Positions 1 through 10,980 are shown, numbered from the stretch's first letter. The stretch: 64,000 bases of DNA from Diphasiastrum complanatum (GCA_029204225.1 CM055107.1:27849410-27913409); one strand, 5' to 3'. Translations and numbers: made by a program. The notes: generated by a model not told the origin, from the sequence alone.

Positions 1-262
1 CTCTTGTATTGCGAACACCGCATCTGCCGTAACTCTGTTCCCCAAGAAAAATTCATCGACTATCTCTTTTACAAGCCTCACAAAAGGGGCCCTAGGGATC
101 ACAAATTTTACGGACTTCTGATAGCTCTGTATATCCTAGAGCCACTTTGCGATCCTGCGGTTTCTACGCGGTCGAGGAAGTGGTTGTTGCATCCTGCGAA
201 GCTCCTTTCCAGCCCATGGTGCTGTACGAGGGGCCGACCTATCCCTGCGATGCTCTACGGTC
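1..262. other. Window edge, no supported gene
   Basis: Lies downstream of the H3-tail-like gene. Frames are open on both strands, but none has a recognisable domain, and the plus-strand frames here and up to about 410 look like antisense readings of the GC-rich, proline-coding minus strand. It could be a 3' UTR or the continuation of the minus-strand gene beyond an unseen intron. Confidence 0.4.
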
Positions 263-772
263 CTACTTGGGCCAACTACGGCAGAACTTGGAGGCAGTGG
301 AGGTGGTGGTGGGTGGTGGAGGCTGTGGAGGTGGAGGCGGTGGAGGCGATGTTGGCAGTGTGGGCAGTGGTGATGGCTGCTGAGCTGCAGGGTTCCGTCG
401 CTTTGATGTAGACCCTGCCTTGCGAGGATTCTTTCTTTTTCGCTCATGTGCTCCTCTCTCTGACCATCTATGAGTCACCTTCTGCTTCATCGTTGTTGTG
501 TTCGACATCGGGGTACCCTCATCAGAACCACCCACCAGCAACGACATCATCGGACCCATCACTGGGCCGTGACTTGGAGGAGACACGGTGGGTGTGGTGT
601 CCCCCGATATGCCTAAATTTGATGTGTCCATGCCCATTGCTGGTGGGAATGGGTCGAAGAAAGAATCATTCAGAATTGGCAACTCACCCGATGCCGCAAG
701 CTCCTCATCTAGGAACTTCATTGTTTCCTCCCGTTCAGTTGTTGTCGGGGAAGGGCTTTTTTCTCGTGTTTG
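263..772 (-). pseudogene. In-frame continuation of the H3-tail-like gene past a TAG stop
   Basis: This stretch is in the same frame as the ORF at 773-1036 and is separated from it by a single TAG at 773-775. There is no other stop between that TAG and the TAG that ends this part. Reading on from the stop gives a short Ser/Thr-rich linker, then a Met at 721, an acidic and Pro/Gly-rich region, a strongly basic patch containing KRKNPRK and SKRRN that looks like a bipartite nuclear localisation signal, and a run of prolines (about 300-350). With the upstream part this would be a protein of about 257 residues. Either the TAG is a C-to-T mutation of a CAG codon in the glutamine run, so the locus is a recent pseudogene, or the two parts are separate products. 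No catalytic domain is visible. The nuclear location is inferred only from the basic patch. Confidence 0.55.
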
Positions 773-1036
773 CTACTGCTGCTGCTGCTGCTGGTCTTCT
801 TGCTGCTGCTGCTCAGTCTGGTCCTCCTGTGCAGCTGCTGTATGGGCCATGTCCTCCTCAGCTTCACGCTGAGTGGCCAGATCTTCCTGAGATGCTATAG
901 GGCTGCGACCCCTACTCCTGCTTCTGCTCTCCCGTCTCTCTCTCTCATCGAGGGTGGCTAGTGCATCCCTATGAAGCAATGCAGTCACTCTGGGATCTCT
1001 AGCCGTTTGTTTCGTCCGTGCCATTTCCTCCGACAT
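773..1036 (-). CDS. Small protein with histone H3 tail-like N terminus (ARTKQTAR) and C-terminal polyQ
   Basis: The ORF reads MSEEMARTKQTARDP at its start. Residues 6-13 (ARTKQTAR) are identical to residues 1-8 of histone H3, including the positions of Lys4 and Arg8; after that the sequence leaves histone, with Asp where H3 has Lys9. The second Met, at 1024, has the better start context (G at -3, G at +4), and starting there followed by Met removal would give exactly an H3-like N terminus. The rest is an Arg/Glu-rich segment with an RSRSRGRS motif and a Gln-rich tail ending in six CAG codons and TAG. A TATA box lies about 115 bp upstream of the first ATG, so the gene has a coherent promoter. 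Known biology: many readers and writers of H3K4 recognise the ARTK end, so mimicry is possible. The family is not recognised, and it could be an accessory protein of a transposon. Confidence 0.6.
   Translation of the reverse strand: MSEEMARTKQTARDPRVTALLHRDALATLDERERRESRSRSRGRSPIASQEDLATQREAEEDMAHTAAAQEDQTEQQQQEDQQQQQQ
775..792 (-). repeat. CAG repeat (polyQ)
   Basis: Six uninterrupted CAG codons on the minus strand, followed directly by TAG. The stop differs from the repeat unit by one C-to-T change. A second CAG cluster lies just upstream at about 801-815. Confidence 0.85.
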
Positions 1037-1146
1037 TGGTTAGCCTTTGAAAACATATCAGAGAACACGAGAGATGAAAAATAGAGAATTTAAAAAACTG
1101 ACACTCTGACACTCAAGGGAGAAGTGGAAAAATGAGGACCCAAGCA

Positions 1147-1157
1147 CCCTTATATAG
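1147..1157 (-). promoter_or_regulatory. TATA box of the H3-tail-like gene
   Basis: Minus strand reads CTATATAAGGG, a good plant TATA box. It lies about 115 bp before the ATG at 1036, leaving room for a start site near 1120 and a 5' UTR of roughly 85 bases. Confidence 0.55.
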
Positions 1158-1483
1158 TGAAGGGTTCTATTTTTAGTAAGTGCCCCTATAAAAGTTTTGG
1201 CCTCTTTTTCAAATATAGTATGTTCTTGTCTAGGCTCATGAGTAAAAATCCTAATTGCCAGTTAGCGGAAACCTTCGAAGAAAACCAGTAATAGTATTAA
1301 AATGCATATCACTAAACGATTTAAACCCTAACAAGTTTCAACCTTGGACATCCACAAATGTAGTAACAGGCATATAAAATGTGACAACACAAAAGTAACA
1401 TCAAAACATAACCAAATATATTAGAATAGAGTCAAAACACAACCAACTAATTGTATTTTCTATTTTTCATTAGATTAAATCCT
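1158..1483. other. Intergenic, AT-rich
   Basis: This lies between two minus-strand genes: upstream of the H3-tail-like gene and downstream of the stop of the unknown two-exon gene. Apart from the TATA box at its edge, no coding signal, repeat or LTR end is seen. Confidence 0.5.
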
Positions 1484-2024
1484 TTATTCCCATTGGACTC
1501 CTATTGTCCTTGTTTGTAAAAATGAAACACATTCATGATCTTTTTCGGCTCGTCTCCGTATCTGCAAAACCAGACACAAAGTTAATAATCCTATATTTAT
1601 TCAACATTACTATTTAAAATTTAGGAATCTGATGGAAATTAGGGACTCACATTTTGTCCATTACGAGTGAAGACAAAATCTACTGGCACACCAACAAAAG
1701 TCAATCCAAGCATATGCCGAAGATCTTCTAGGCTGCACTCCTTATTTATATGAATTTCTTGTATTTCATCATGGGGCAAATGTATGGATATCTCCACTTC
1801 TTGCTGATTCGTCTCCACGTCCAGAGGGCCCCATCGGCCATGACCAAACTTATATCGCCTATAAATGAAACTTAAGGAGCATGTTTGACGTGAAATATGA
1901 TACCTTATGGTCATTGTTTCACAAGAGAGCTTACACCTTATCAAATCTCCTTTATGCTCCATTTCCTTTGAATCCCATGCGACAAATATGTTGTCCAACA
2001 GTGATGATTCTGTTGCTTTCCATG
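1484..2024 (-). pseudogene. 5'-truncated two-exon gene for an unknown small protein, paralogue of 38561-39143
   Basis: The upstream exon runs from the copia junction near 2025 down to 1651 and ends at a clear donor (AAT/GTGAGT). The intron 1562-1650 (89 bp) ends in TTTTGCAG, and exon 2 (1484-1561) continues in phase for 25 codons to TAA. The protein has a conserved stretch around TIRYHISRQ and YRRYKFG, then an acidic segment and a C-terminal part, CSLEDLRHMLGL...DFVFTRNGQN, that resembles a ubiquitin-like beta-grasp end. That fold call is inference from pattern only. The second locus near 38.6-39.0 kb shares TFRYHIKK, YYRRW, PLD and FRWNG at matching spacing. The 5' part is lost: copia gag sequence starts directly at about 2025. 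Function unknown. It may be a host family or cargo of a mobile element. Confidence 0.6.
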
Positions 2025-2025
2025 C

Positions 2026-2680
2026 CCACATCGAAGAGAGGATGGATAGACTTTCCATCCAAGGTGGAGATGACCAAGCTCTCTTCACCAAAGGCAAAGG
2101 ATCAACATTCAAGAAGTCTTCAAAGCTTGAGGATCAAGAAGGACCCTCAAAGGCATGTCCATCAACCACCAAAGTCAAGAAGGACAAATCAAAGGTGAAG
2201 TGCTACTATTGTAGCAAGATGGGGCATTATGCCTCAGAATGCCTCAAGAGGAAGCAAGATCAAAGCCAAGACAACATGAGCAAAGAGGAGGAGAAGGGGA
2301 GTTCACATGAGGACTCTCTCATGATGTCCATTTTTTCTTCAATAAAATTCAAAGGAGAAGATCCTTGGTGGATTGACTCGGGTGCTAGTTCACACATGAC
2401 TAGTAAAAGGGAGTTTTTCTCTTCTCTCTTATCTTATGATGGACCTATAAAGTCTATCTATACAGCAAATGATGAAGCTTGTAAGATTGAAGGAGTTGGT
2501 AGCATTTCCCTTTGCTTAGGATCTTCCAAAAAGATCAACATAGAAGGTGTTTTGTACATTCCTACAATAACAAAGAATCTACTAAGTGTTGGCCAAATGG
2601 TAGACAATGGTTTCAATGTTTTGACTTTGCTTCAAATGAATGTTTCATCAAGAAGAAGGGTAAGATAGTGGCTAAGGCCA
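2026..2680 (+). pseudogene. copia A1 gag C terminus and protease
   Basis: Open from gag through protease. A CCHC zinc knuckle (CYYCSKMGHYASEC, CX2CX4HX4C) binds retroelement RNA in the family. It is followed by the aspartic protease motif WWIDSGASSHM, with the catalytic Asp of DSG intact, and the family motif TKNLLSVGQM. A frameshift after NGFNV near 2620 breaks the frame relative to the 29313-35436 copy. Translation from an ATG near 1907 would include antisense sequence of the neighbouring gene, so no native start remains. Confidence 0.85.
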
Positions 2681-2719
2681 CTAGACTTGGCCAACTTTAT
2701 AAGTTGGATGCATTTGTGG

Positions 2720-3682
2720 ATACTAATGTTGTCGTTGGCCGAGAAGAGCAAGATATCTACCTTTATTTTATGGCACAAAAGACTTGGACATGTCAACTCG
2801 GGTTCCATGGAGGCTATGATCAAGGAGGAGTATGCTTTAGGCCTGCCAAGGTCTATTGGGAAGGAAGACAAGGTTTGTGAAGCTTGTGCCTTATCCAAGG
2901 CACATAAGAAGGTGTTTCCTAACTCCATCACAAAGTCATCTCATCCTCTTGAACTCATACACTCGGATGTGCACATTGCTAGCACCAAATATAATGGAGG
3001 TTCATCCATGTTTTTAACCTTCATTGATGACTACTCAAGATATTGTTGGGTGTTCTTACTTTCCTTCAAGTCTCAAGTATTTGATACTTTTGTAAAGTTC
3101 AAGTTGTTTGTGGAAAAGCATCATAATCATAGCATCAAGATTCTTAGAAGTGACAATGGTGGAGAATTAATCTCCAATGAGTTCAAGGCCTTTTGTGAGG
3201 AGGAAGGGATCAAGAAAGAGACTTCTTGTCCTTACACTCCTCAACAAAATGGAGTTGCTGAAAGAAGGAATAGAACATTATGTGAATGTTCTAAGGCTTT
3301 AAGATTAGATGCTTGTTTGCCCAAATCCTTTTGGGGTGAGTCTCTTGTATGTGCAAACTACTTGATGAATAGGGTGTTTTGCAAAGCAATTGAAGGCAAA
3401 ACTCCTTATGAGATGTTGTATGGAAAGAAACCCAATCTTAATCACTTGAAAGTTTTTGGGTGTATATGTAATGTGCATGTGCCATTGAAAACAAGAACCA
3501 AGGAGGATCCATCTTCCACAAGAGGGATCATGCTTGGATATGCAAGCTCAAGCAAGGGCTACAAAGTCTATCTCCCATCCTTGAACAAATTTTTTGTCTC
3601 AAGGGATGTTATCTTTGATGAACATCATATGCATATGCTTATAGAAGAAGAAGATGGTCAAGGAGCAAGATCTTGGTTTTGA
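2720..3682 (+). pseudogene. copia A1 integrase
   Basis: Contains the GAG-pre-integrase segment (LWHKRLGHVNSG) with its zinc-binding His and Cys residues, then an rve integrase core with HSDVH (first catalytic Asp), FIDDYSRY (second Asp region), RSDNGGE and CPYTPQQNGVAERRNRT, followed by the copia C-terminal part ending in KVYLPS...VSRDVIF. It ends at a stop near 3680. The frame is entered after a second small frameshift near 2730. The integrase would be the most intact part of this copy, but it has no start codon of its own and no RT behind it. Confidence 0.85.
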
Positions 3683-3819
3683 GGAGGAGCAAGCACCAAA
3701 CCCACCTATTACACCAAGGAGATCTTCAAGGGCAAAAAACTATGAAGCTAGATCTAAACAATGCACTAAAAATCTTGAAAAATGGATGTGTGTGTGAAAT
3801 ATAGGAAATAGAGTTCAAG

Positions 3820-4341
3820 ATGGTAGATCTAGGGTGTATTCACTTCATATTAGGCATAGAGGTACTTAGAGGGTCTGATTTTATCTTTATAAGTCAAGTA
3901 AACTATGATCAAAGTCTTTTGAAGAAGTTTAAGATGGAAGTATGCAAAAGTGTTGACACACCAATGGAACAAGATGTAAAAGTGCCAAATGAAGATGATG
4001 AAAGATCCTTCATGGACATCACTTTGTTTAGGAAACTTATAGGCTCCTTAATGTGGATCACTATAACTAGACCAGATCTTAGCTCTAGTGTATGTAGGTT
4101 GAGCCAATCCATGCAAAAGTCATTGAATGTCCATTGGAAAAAGGCTAAGAGGATTCTAAGATACATCTTGGGTACATTGGATTTTGGGATTCTATATAGA
4201 GGAGATGTGATTAACCTTCATGCATTTAGTGATTCAGATTTTGTAGGGGACAAGAGGGATAGGAAATCAACAAGTGCCTATTCAACTTTCATAGGAGAAG
4301 GTGAGGTTTCATGGCTTTCAAAGAAACAAGAAATAGCATAG
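3820..4341 (+). pseudogene. copia A1 reverse transcriptase end and truncated RNase H
   Basis: Starts just after the YVDD region, which is deleted. It runs through MVDLGCIHFILGIEV, the TPMEQDV segment and LIGSLMWITITRPDL, into the RNase H motif SDSDFVGDKRDRKST. RNase H stops after SWLSKKQE, where the sequence jumps into the middle of the 3' LTR. The second half of RNase H, the polypurine tract and the LTR start are therefore missing. Confidence 0.85.
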
Positions 4342-4922
4342 GATTCCATTCATAAGCATGTTCTCAAGTAGACCTAAGTGTTAGAACCTTTGGAATGAGT
4401 CCAAATTATGCTTAGATATAAGAGAGAAAAAATAGGAGCTATTTTTGGTAATTTTTGCATTGTTGAGGGATCTCCAAGATTCCAACCCTAACTTGGTAGG
4501 GATGAAAGATCCACCAAAATTAGCATTAGGGATAGGTTTAGGGCTACTCATACCTGCCCAAAACCGTGATGGATCATGTATATATAGGTGATGATATCTC
4601 ACCAAAATCAATCAAGCAATTTCATGATTTTTCTCTCATTATGGTGCAATTGCTCTCTATGTTCATAATTGTTTGAGTACTTGTGATTACTAATGATTAT
4701 AGGATTGAATGTAGGTCTGGTGTACAATACTCAGACTGTGGGAGGCCGTACTTTCACACGTGTGAAGCCTTCTTCAAGGATTTGGGTTATTTAGTGAGGT
4801 TCAAGCATAGATTTTTGATGGATTTTGATGTTTCAACTTGTGCTAGTCTTATGAGATCATAATCTATTGTTTCCCTCATCATTTCAAGTGTTTTAGGATC
4901 CTTATTTGCTGTAATTTTTACA
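4336..4922 (+). repeat. Partial 3' LTR of copia A1
   Basis: Matches, in reverse complement, the LTRs at 29313-29995 and 34754-35436, from about 100 bp inside the LTR start to its end. The TATA box (TATATATAGG, near 4577-4590) and the palindrome CACACGTGTG at 4755-4764 are kept. The end TTTTTACA at 4922 is intact. Confidence 0.88.
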
Positions 4923-7515
4923 GCTGGGTCGATCTCATTGAATTTGAATTCCGAGACAATAGTGGGCTGGACCCATGTCAATCATCTTGTATTCCTGCGC
5001 CAACATGCATTTTGTATCCTTCATCAGATTCAGATTATTACTAAATAAGAGTGTATCATCTCCATAGAGAGTGATGATAATGAAGTAATTTGATATAGAC
5101 TTGAAGTAGACATTCAAGTTTGCTGAGTTTGGAATAAAACCATTCTCTATTAGAAATGCATTGATCTTCTAGAACTAGGCTTTGGGTGACTATTTCAGCC
5201 TGTAGAGCGCCTTGTGATTTTGCATACAAGGTGCTATTGCTTGTCGTTGAGTTCCTATCCCTCTGGCTACGTCATGTAGATTTTCTCTTCGATGGTTCTA
5301 TTGAGGAAAGCAATCTGGACATCCATCTGGTGGAATTGCAGCTGCAAAGGAGAGGAGTAGGCAAATAAAAGCATGTTTGATGACCAGACTAAAGGTTTTT
5401 GAATAATCCAGATCTGGAATCTGGGAAAAGCCTTTGGCGAGTAGCCTGGCCTCGTAATGATTTAGTCTTCCTTCAGCATCGTACTTTGCCTTGAATATCC
5501 ATTTGCATGGAATTGGTTTCCGGTCCTTTGGCAGCTCAGTGAGCATCCATGTTTGATTCTCCATAAGAGTCTCGAATTCGGTGTCCATCGTTGCTTTCCA
5601 CTGGTCAGCATCAGTAGTAGACATTGCCTCAGAGACGGTGGCTGGTTCCCGCACAAATTAGCAGGCCGGATTATCCATAAATCTAAATGGAGGCTGTCTG
5701 GACGTGTTCGACCTTCTGGGTTGAACTTCGGTCCTCTGATGTGGGTTGACTCATTGAGGTTCTAACTCATTGTCTGAGTCATCGTTGTTATTCAATAGTT
5801 GAATCTCTGGATCGAAATTGTCTGGTTGTTCGATCCTTGGGTCGAATTATCAACGACTTTTCCTTTGTGGTCGATGAATTGGTCTTTCACAAAAATAACA
5901 TCTCTACTGGTGAATGCCTTCTCGGTATCCATATTGTAGAGCTTGTATGCCCTGTGATTTGGGGAATAGCCAATGAAAATCGTTTTTTTGCTCTTGTCAT
6001 CTAGCTTTCTTCTTAGATCCTCAGGGATCTGAATGAAAGCGATGCATCCAAATACTCGAATATGTTTGAGTGATGGTTTGATCTTGTCCACACCTCATAA
6101 GGTGTCTTGCCATTTAGGGCTTTGGTGATGGATCGATTCTGCAAATAGGCAGCTGTTGTAACAACTTCAGCCCAGAATTTCTTTGGAAGAGAGGCATGGG
6201 CCATCATGCTCTTGGCACTTTCGATGAGTGTCCGATTCTTCTGCTCAGCTACACTATTCGACTGAGGTGAGTAGCTGGTTGTCTATTGTTGATGTATCTC
6301 GTTGGCCTTGCTGAACTCCTTGAATTTTGTGGAGATGTTCCATCTGTGCGTAGAGCCTTGATCTTCCTCTAGGTCTGGTTCTCTTCAGATGCCTTGAACT
6401 GCATGAAGGAATTGAATACTTCGGATTTGTTCTCCAGATAGTAGGTTGCAGTCCTTCAAGAGGAGTCATAGATGAAGGTTAGGAAATAGAGAGCTCTCCC
6501 TGTGGAAGTAGTCTGCATCGAGCCACAAATGTCGCTATGTACAAGGTCAAGCAAGCCCTTGGATGTATGAACTGAGTCTGAACTAAAGGAACTCCTAGCA
6601 TGCTTGTTGATGATACAGCTTTTGCATGGAAAAGTTGGCTTGTTGACTGAAGACAGATCTTGTAACAGACTCTGAGTTACATTTGCTGAATATTGTTGAA
6701 GTTAAGATGGCCAAGTCTGAAATGTCACAGCATATCAGTTGATTCAAAAGTGGCTGTGTGAAGAGCTCGACTGTTAGAAAAATAGTAATGGCTAAGTTTG
6801 TATAGATAGCTGCTTCTTCTTCCATAGGCTAGAACCTTCCAGTATTTGTCAAGAATTGTGTAGCCTTCTGTATCGAATTCAACCCTCTGACTTGAATCGG
6901 TGATTTTGCTAACTGAGAGCAGATTCTTGGTCAGATTTGGAATGTGGAGAACATTGAACAACAACTTGGCTTCACCTCTTTTGAATTCAACTCTGACTAT
7001 TCCTTCACCTTCGATTGAATGTGATGAGCTGTCTCCAAGTTACACAAGTCGAGAGTGGGTGAATGACTTATAGTCTTTGAACCATTCTCGATGGTGAGTC
7101 ATGTGTTGAGTTGTTCCAAAATCTAGATACCAGGAATCGATATGCTGTTGTTCTCCGACTTTGGTTATGAAAGCTATTTTTTCTTTTTCTTGTTTTTGCT
7201 ATTTTGAGTGATTGGCTGTAGCACTATGTGTTTGTTGTTGGAACTGCTTCGTCTTTTCGTTGTTGTACTTCAAAGTTCGCCAGTCCTTGATTTTGTGGCC
7301 ATTCCTCTTATAGTATCTACAGAAAAGTTTTTGCACTGGTTGGAATGATGAAGAGCTTGAATTCGATCTTGAACTGGAATTTGGTCCAGACCGCATGGTG
7401 CTCTTCTTGTCAATAGAGCCTGACTTTGTAGATCTCTTGGATCTAAACTTCTGATTTTTTGAATATAGAGCCTGAGGATCTGATCTTGAGCCTGAGGAGG
7501 ATGCTAATCTATCTA
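4923..7515 (-). mobile_element. Ty1/copia element B, heavily decayed, no LTRs
   Basis: Minus-strand pieces in the normal order from high to low coordinates: gag with a knuckle-like CRYYKRNGHKIKDW in which two of the Cys are Tyr and Trp (about 7200-7515); protease motif WYLDFGTTQHM, with Gly of DSG kept but Ser changed (about 7090-7140); LLSVSKIT (about 6900); pre-integrase GHLNF; integrase pieces (5792-6469) with KKFWAE and FGCIAFIQIP; RT N terminus CKWIFKAKYD (5298-5654); and RT ending in YGDDTLLFSN (4935-5117), where most copia elements have YVDD. Several frameshifts and stops occur. The 3' end is cut by the LTR of A1 at 4922 and the 5' end fades at about 7515. Closest in the window to copia F (WYLDSGATQHM, LLSVSKITD). 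Confidence 0.88.
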
Positions 7516-9720
7516 TTAAAAAATTAACTAATTCTTAAAAAATTCATTTTTTTCTAAGCTTATATAAATATAAAATGGCAATATTTTTTAATTGATATAG
7601 AGAATAGTATCCATATTGGATGCTTTACTATTTTTGATATCAATTTTACATATCAAGATGAAAATACAACAAGAAGAAATATATAAAATCATACTAAATG
7701 GGTTCTCCCATGATTCCACCTATGATATCTTTTTAACAGAAATGTGTGAAATCAAAGATATGAATCAATTCTTGCTTGCTTCCTCCATGTTGCACTTGAT
7801 TTGAGATGATTGTAATATCACATGCCATGAATAAGCTGTGAAAATTGTCAACTAGTTTTTTTACTTTTTTACTTAGTTTGGCAATTTGAGCCTAAATGGG
7901 GCCAAATTAGCAAATAAGGTGTACATGGTTATTTCACATGTGTAAAATCAGTGTACATGGTCATTTTAAAATGGGCCCAAAATCACTTAGTCACTTGGTC
8001 ATTTATCTCAAAAAACATTTTTCATGTCGGTCTTGTGGACTTCAAGTAGTGCCACGTACTTGCTACCAGCTAGAGTGAATATTACAATCCTCCAAAGTGG
8101 AGTCATAGTGACCTCCAAGAAATTTGAAACACCCTTTTTAACCATAGTGTATTTGAAGGGTCTACCATTATTCAAAGACCCTCTTGGTTTAAATATGTAA
8201 AACTCTCGATGAAAAGCTTATAAATTTTTTGTTTTATAAATTTGGTGATCTCTTTTGCATCACTATGTTGGGGACTATGTGAAAACATTATTGGTCATTA
8301 ACAGATTTGGGATGTAAGTCTCTTTTAGATCATCTTTAATAATAGCCTCTCTAGTCTATTGAAACTCTGGTTTTCTCTTTTCTATCTTGGCCTTTTGCAC
8401 TTGGTCAAGAAGTTGGCCACTCTTATTGTCTTCATTATTTTGTGAGGAGTAAAGAAACTATAGATTATTACTAATCACTTTAGCGCAGCATGGTTAACAT
8501 CGTTAGTAATTAAAAAAATGCAAAAATTACAGAACAAGAAAAAAAGTGCACAAATGAGTGAAATATCACAAATGATCAGTAATTACTCATGCTCAACATG
8601 GTTGACATTGTTAAAAAATAAATAATAATCAAATTGTAAAAGAAAAGCAAATGCTTACAAAGGGACAAAGTCATGCCTAGCATGGACAATTACTAAACAA
8701 AAGTCATTTGCTCTTATAAAAACCATTAATGTGAATTCACCATGGTTTGAAAGATAATAAAAAAATGTTGAAGCTCCTCATCATGAGTGTTGCTGGATAG
8801 AGTGCTTTGTAGTCATTCAAATTTTGACAATTGGAGCCTCTAAGCATTGCCACTTGGACTTTCAAGAATAATTTATGTGAAAAAACATGACGTAAAGAAA
8901 TGGCTTGATAAAATTTATTATAGAAACAAGAAAGCTTAAAAAAACATAGACCACTTTGGAAACTTTGTTCTCGTCTAAGCTCAATTGTTCATCTGCAACT
9001 CTTGACAATACACTTATTATTATATCTTGATAAAGAATTTTTTGTATATTTCTCACTATGATATTCCCATATCCATAGGGATCGGAACAAGTGCAAGCTG
9101 AGAGGGATTGAAGTTGATACACACCAACTTGGTCTTTTATGTCTCTAGGAAAACAAAATCACCACCCATCCTTTCTTTGAGTACACCCTTGTCTAATGGC
9201 TTAGCCTTTGGAGAATTACTAAGTCCAAGTCTTAATTTTATATGACATCTTTCCTCCTTTCTCCCTTTCCCTTTTCCCTTCCCATTCACCTTCTCCTAGG
9301 CAAATTGGATTGACCCTCTCTTTTGGTTGTTGTGCAAATATATAAATTGTGATGAACAAAAATGGCTTCACTAGTGAAAGCTCCACTGTCTATATATTTG
9401 GTGGTATAAGCAAGTTAGGGCACTTTTTGCTATGTTAGTAATAACTATGACTACTAAAGGCATCCTTGCATTATGTAACAAACCATACTTTGGTGTTGTC
9501 TTTTAAGCTCTAGAAGTTTTTTCATAGTCTTTATACTATTACTATGCTATCTCACTCTTATATATTGGGGGGGTAACCACTGTGAGAACCAAGTTGGTTC
9601 CTCCTTTCATATAGTGTACATTTGATTGAATGATTCGAATGTTTTTCTCTTTTTGAAAAAAAGGGGAAGAGAAAGTCCAAGAATAAGAAATATGTGCTTC
9701 ATTGGAGATGGTAAATTATC
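7516..9720. other. AT-rich intergenic DNA, no supported gene
   Basis: Only short frames occur, such as 7616-7804 and 8862-9122, without domains, splice-supported exons or similarity to the retroelements in this window. Short homopolymer tracts are frequent. I see no LTR ends or terminal inverted repeats. Confidence 0.5.
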
Positions 9721-9721
9721 A

Positions 9722-9773
9722 CCCCCCCCCCCCCCCCCCAAACCCAACACACACACACACACACACACACACA
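9722..9773. repeat. Compound microsatellite C18 + (AC)n
   Basis: An 18-base C run (9722-9739) is followed after a short AAACCCA spacer by about 27 bases of alternating AC (9747-9773). Confidence 0.95.
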
Positions 9774-10980
9774 TGTTGAAAGATTAATCATGATAACTAA
9801 ACTCACAAATTATAACACAATAAATTGAATGATTTTTCATTATTATGGATTCATTCATATAGAAATTTGAACTATGAAGTTTATTTAGCCTAGATAAATG
9901 CACAAATAATCCTCTTCTGACAACTACTTAAGATAATGAAATATTAATATGCATACGTAAATGCATTGCATCAATGGCATGACATAATCTCGTGACATCA
10001 GGAATATGTTCAACATGCTACTTAAAGACTTTTTCACAATTCATAAATATTTACAACATGATATAATTTATGGTTCTAAAAATCAAATTTTAATATTTCA
10101 CATTCATCCTATTCACCATGACATGGGTATCATTTTGGTAGTTTTTCAATAACATATCAATCATGTGGGAGAATTACATGGAGTTTAAGCTTATTCTAGA
10201 TTTTATGAGACTTTTCCTTTAAGGTCATTTGAAACTTATATCCACAGCATATGCAATTACAATTCCAAATGAGACAATGAGTTGATATTTTGGATAAGCT
10301 TAAAAAGGCATTTATTGCAAGAAAAATCTCCTTAAGTAAATATAAAATGAAATCATACATGAGTCAAAAAATAATTCATGATAGCTACATTTTCACAAAA
10401 GTGCATCACAATCTTCTAAATGCATTATATATGAGGTAGCTTGTTTGATAAGTCAAATACCCATCTAAACCCAAATTCTATGAAATCTTTATAGCCTAGG
10501 TAAAGGCATAGATAAATGATTTTTACATGCATGTTATTTTGGTCAACTCCTTGAGAGATTGAAGCGTTGGTATGCTTGTGTAATGTACTCATGAGTTTAA
10601 TGGCATGACATAAGCTTGTGGCACTATAATGACCACTATGCTTATTAAAGATAAAAATGTCCTACAACTAAATAATATTAATAATAGAATACTATTTTCT
10701 ATAGCTAAAAATAGTTTTGTAAGCTGGTACTTGTCATATTTAACATGAGGAGGTTATGATTTTTAAAACATAATAACCTTGTAAGTATTACATGGAGTTC
10801 AAATTTCCTATATAATTTTATTTGACTACTCAAAAAGAGATTTTTTGCATAGTTGTCTTTCTATATGATCATTTGGAACTTTAACTGGTACCACATGAAT
10901 TTAAGTGTTGAAATCATAAACTTTCTAAAAATGGCATTTATTGTGGGAAAACTTTCAAAGTTTTTTTTTTTTCACAACAG

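Larger units (their letters stand above)
2025..4922 (+). mobile_element. Ty1/copia element A1, 5'-truncated, internally deleted
   Basis: Same family as the near-complete element at 29313-35436 but on the plus strand. It begins inside gag, has lost its 5' LTR, primer site and gag N terminus, and lacks the reverse-transcriptase palm between about 3680 and 3820. It retains zinc knuckle, protease, integrase, the end of reverse transcriptase, part of RNase H and a partial 3' LTR ending in TTTTTACA at 4922. The 5' break falls directly on the unknown gene at 1484-2024. No target-site duplication can be assigned because one end is missing. It is not coding-competent. Confidence 0.9.

Noticed and set aside
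4-411. Plus-strand 135-codon frame with Trp/Val-rich end
   Set aside because: Antisense to the Pro-rich minus-strand frame; composition follows the complement of CCN repeats; no domain.
1907-2668. 253-residue frame read as a single fusion protein
   Set aside because: Its first 40 or so codons are antisense to the neighbouring gene; only the part from about 2026 is copia gag.
8862-9122. 86-codon minus-strand frame
   Set aside because: No start context, splice sites or domain; expected by chance in AT-rich DNA.
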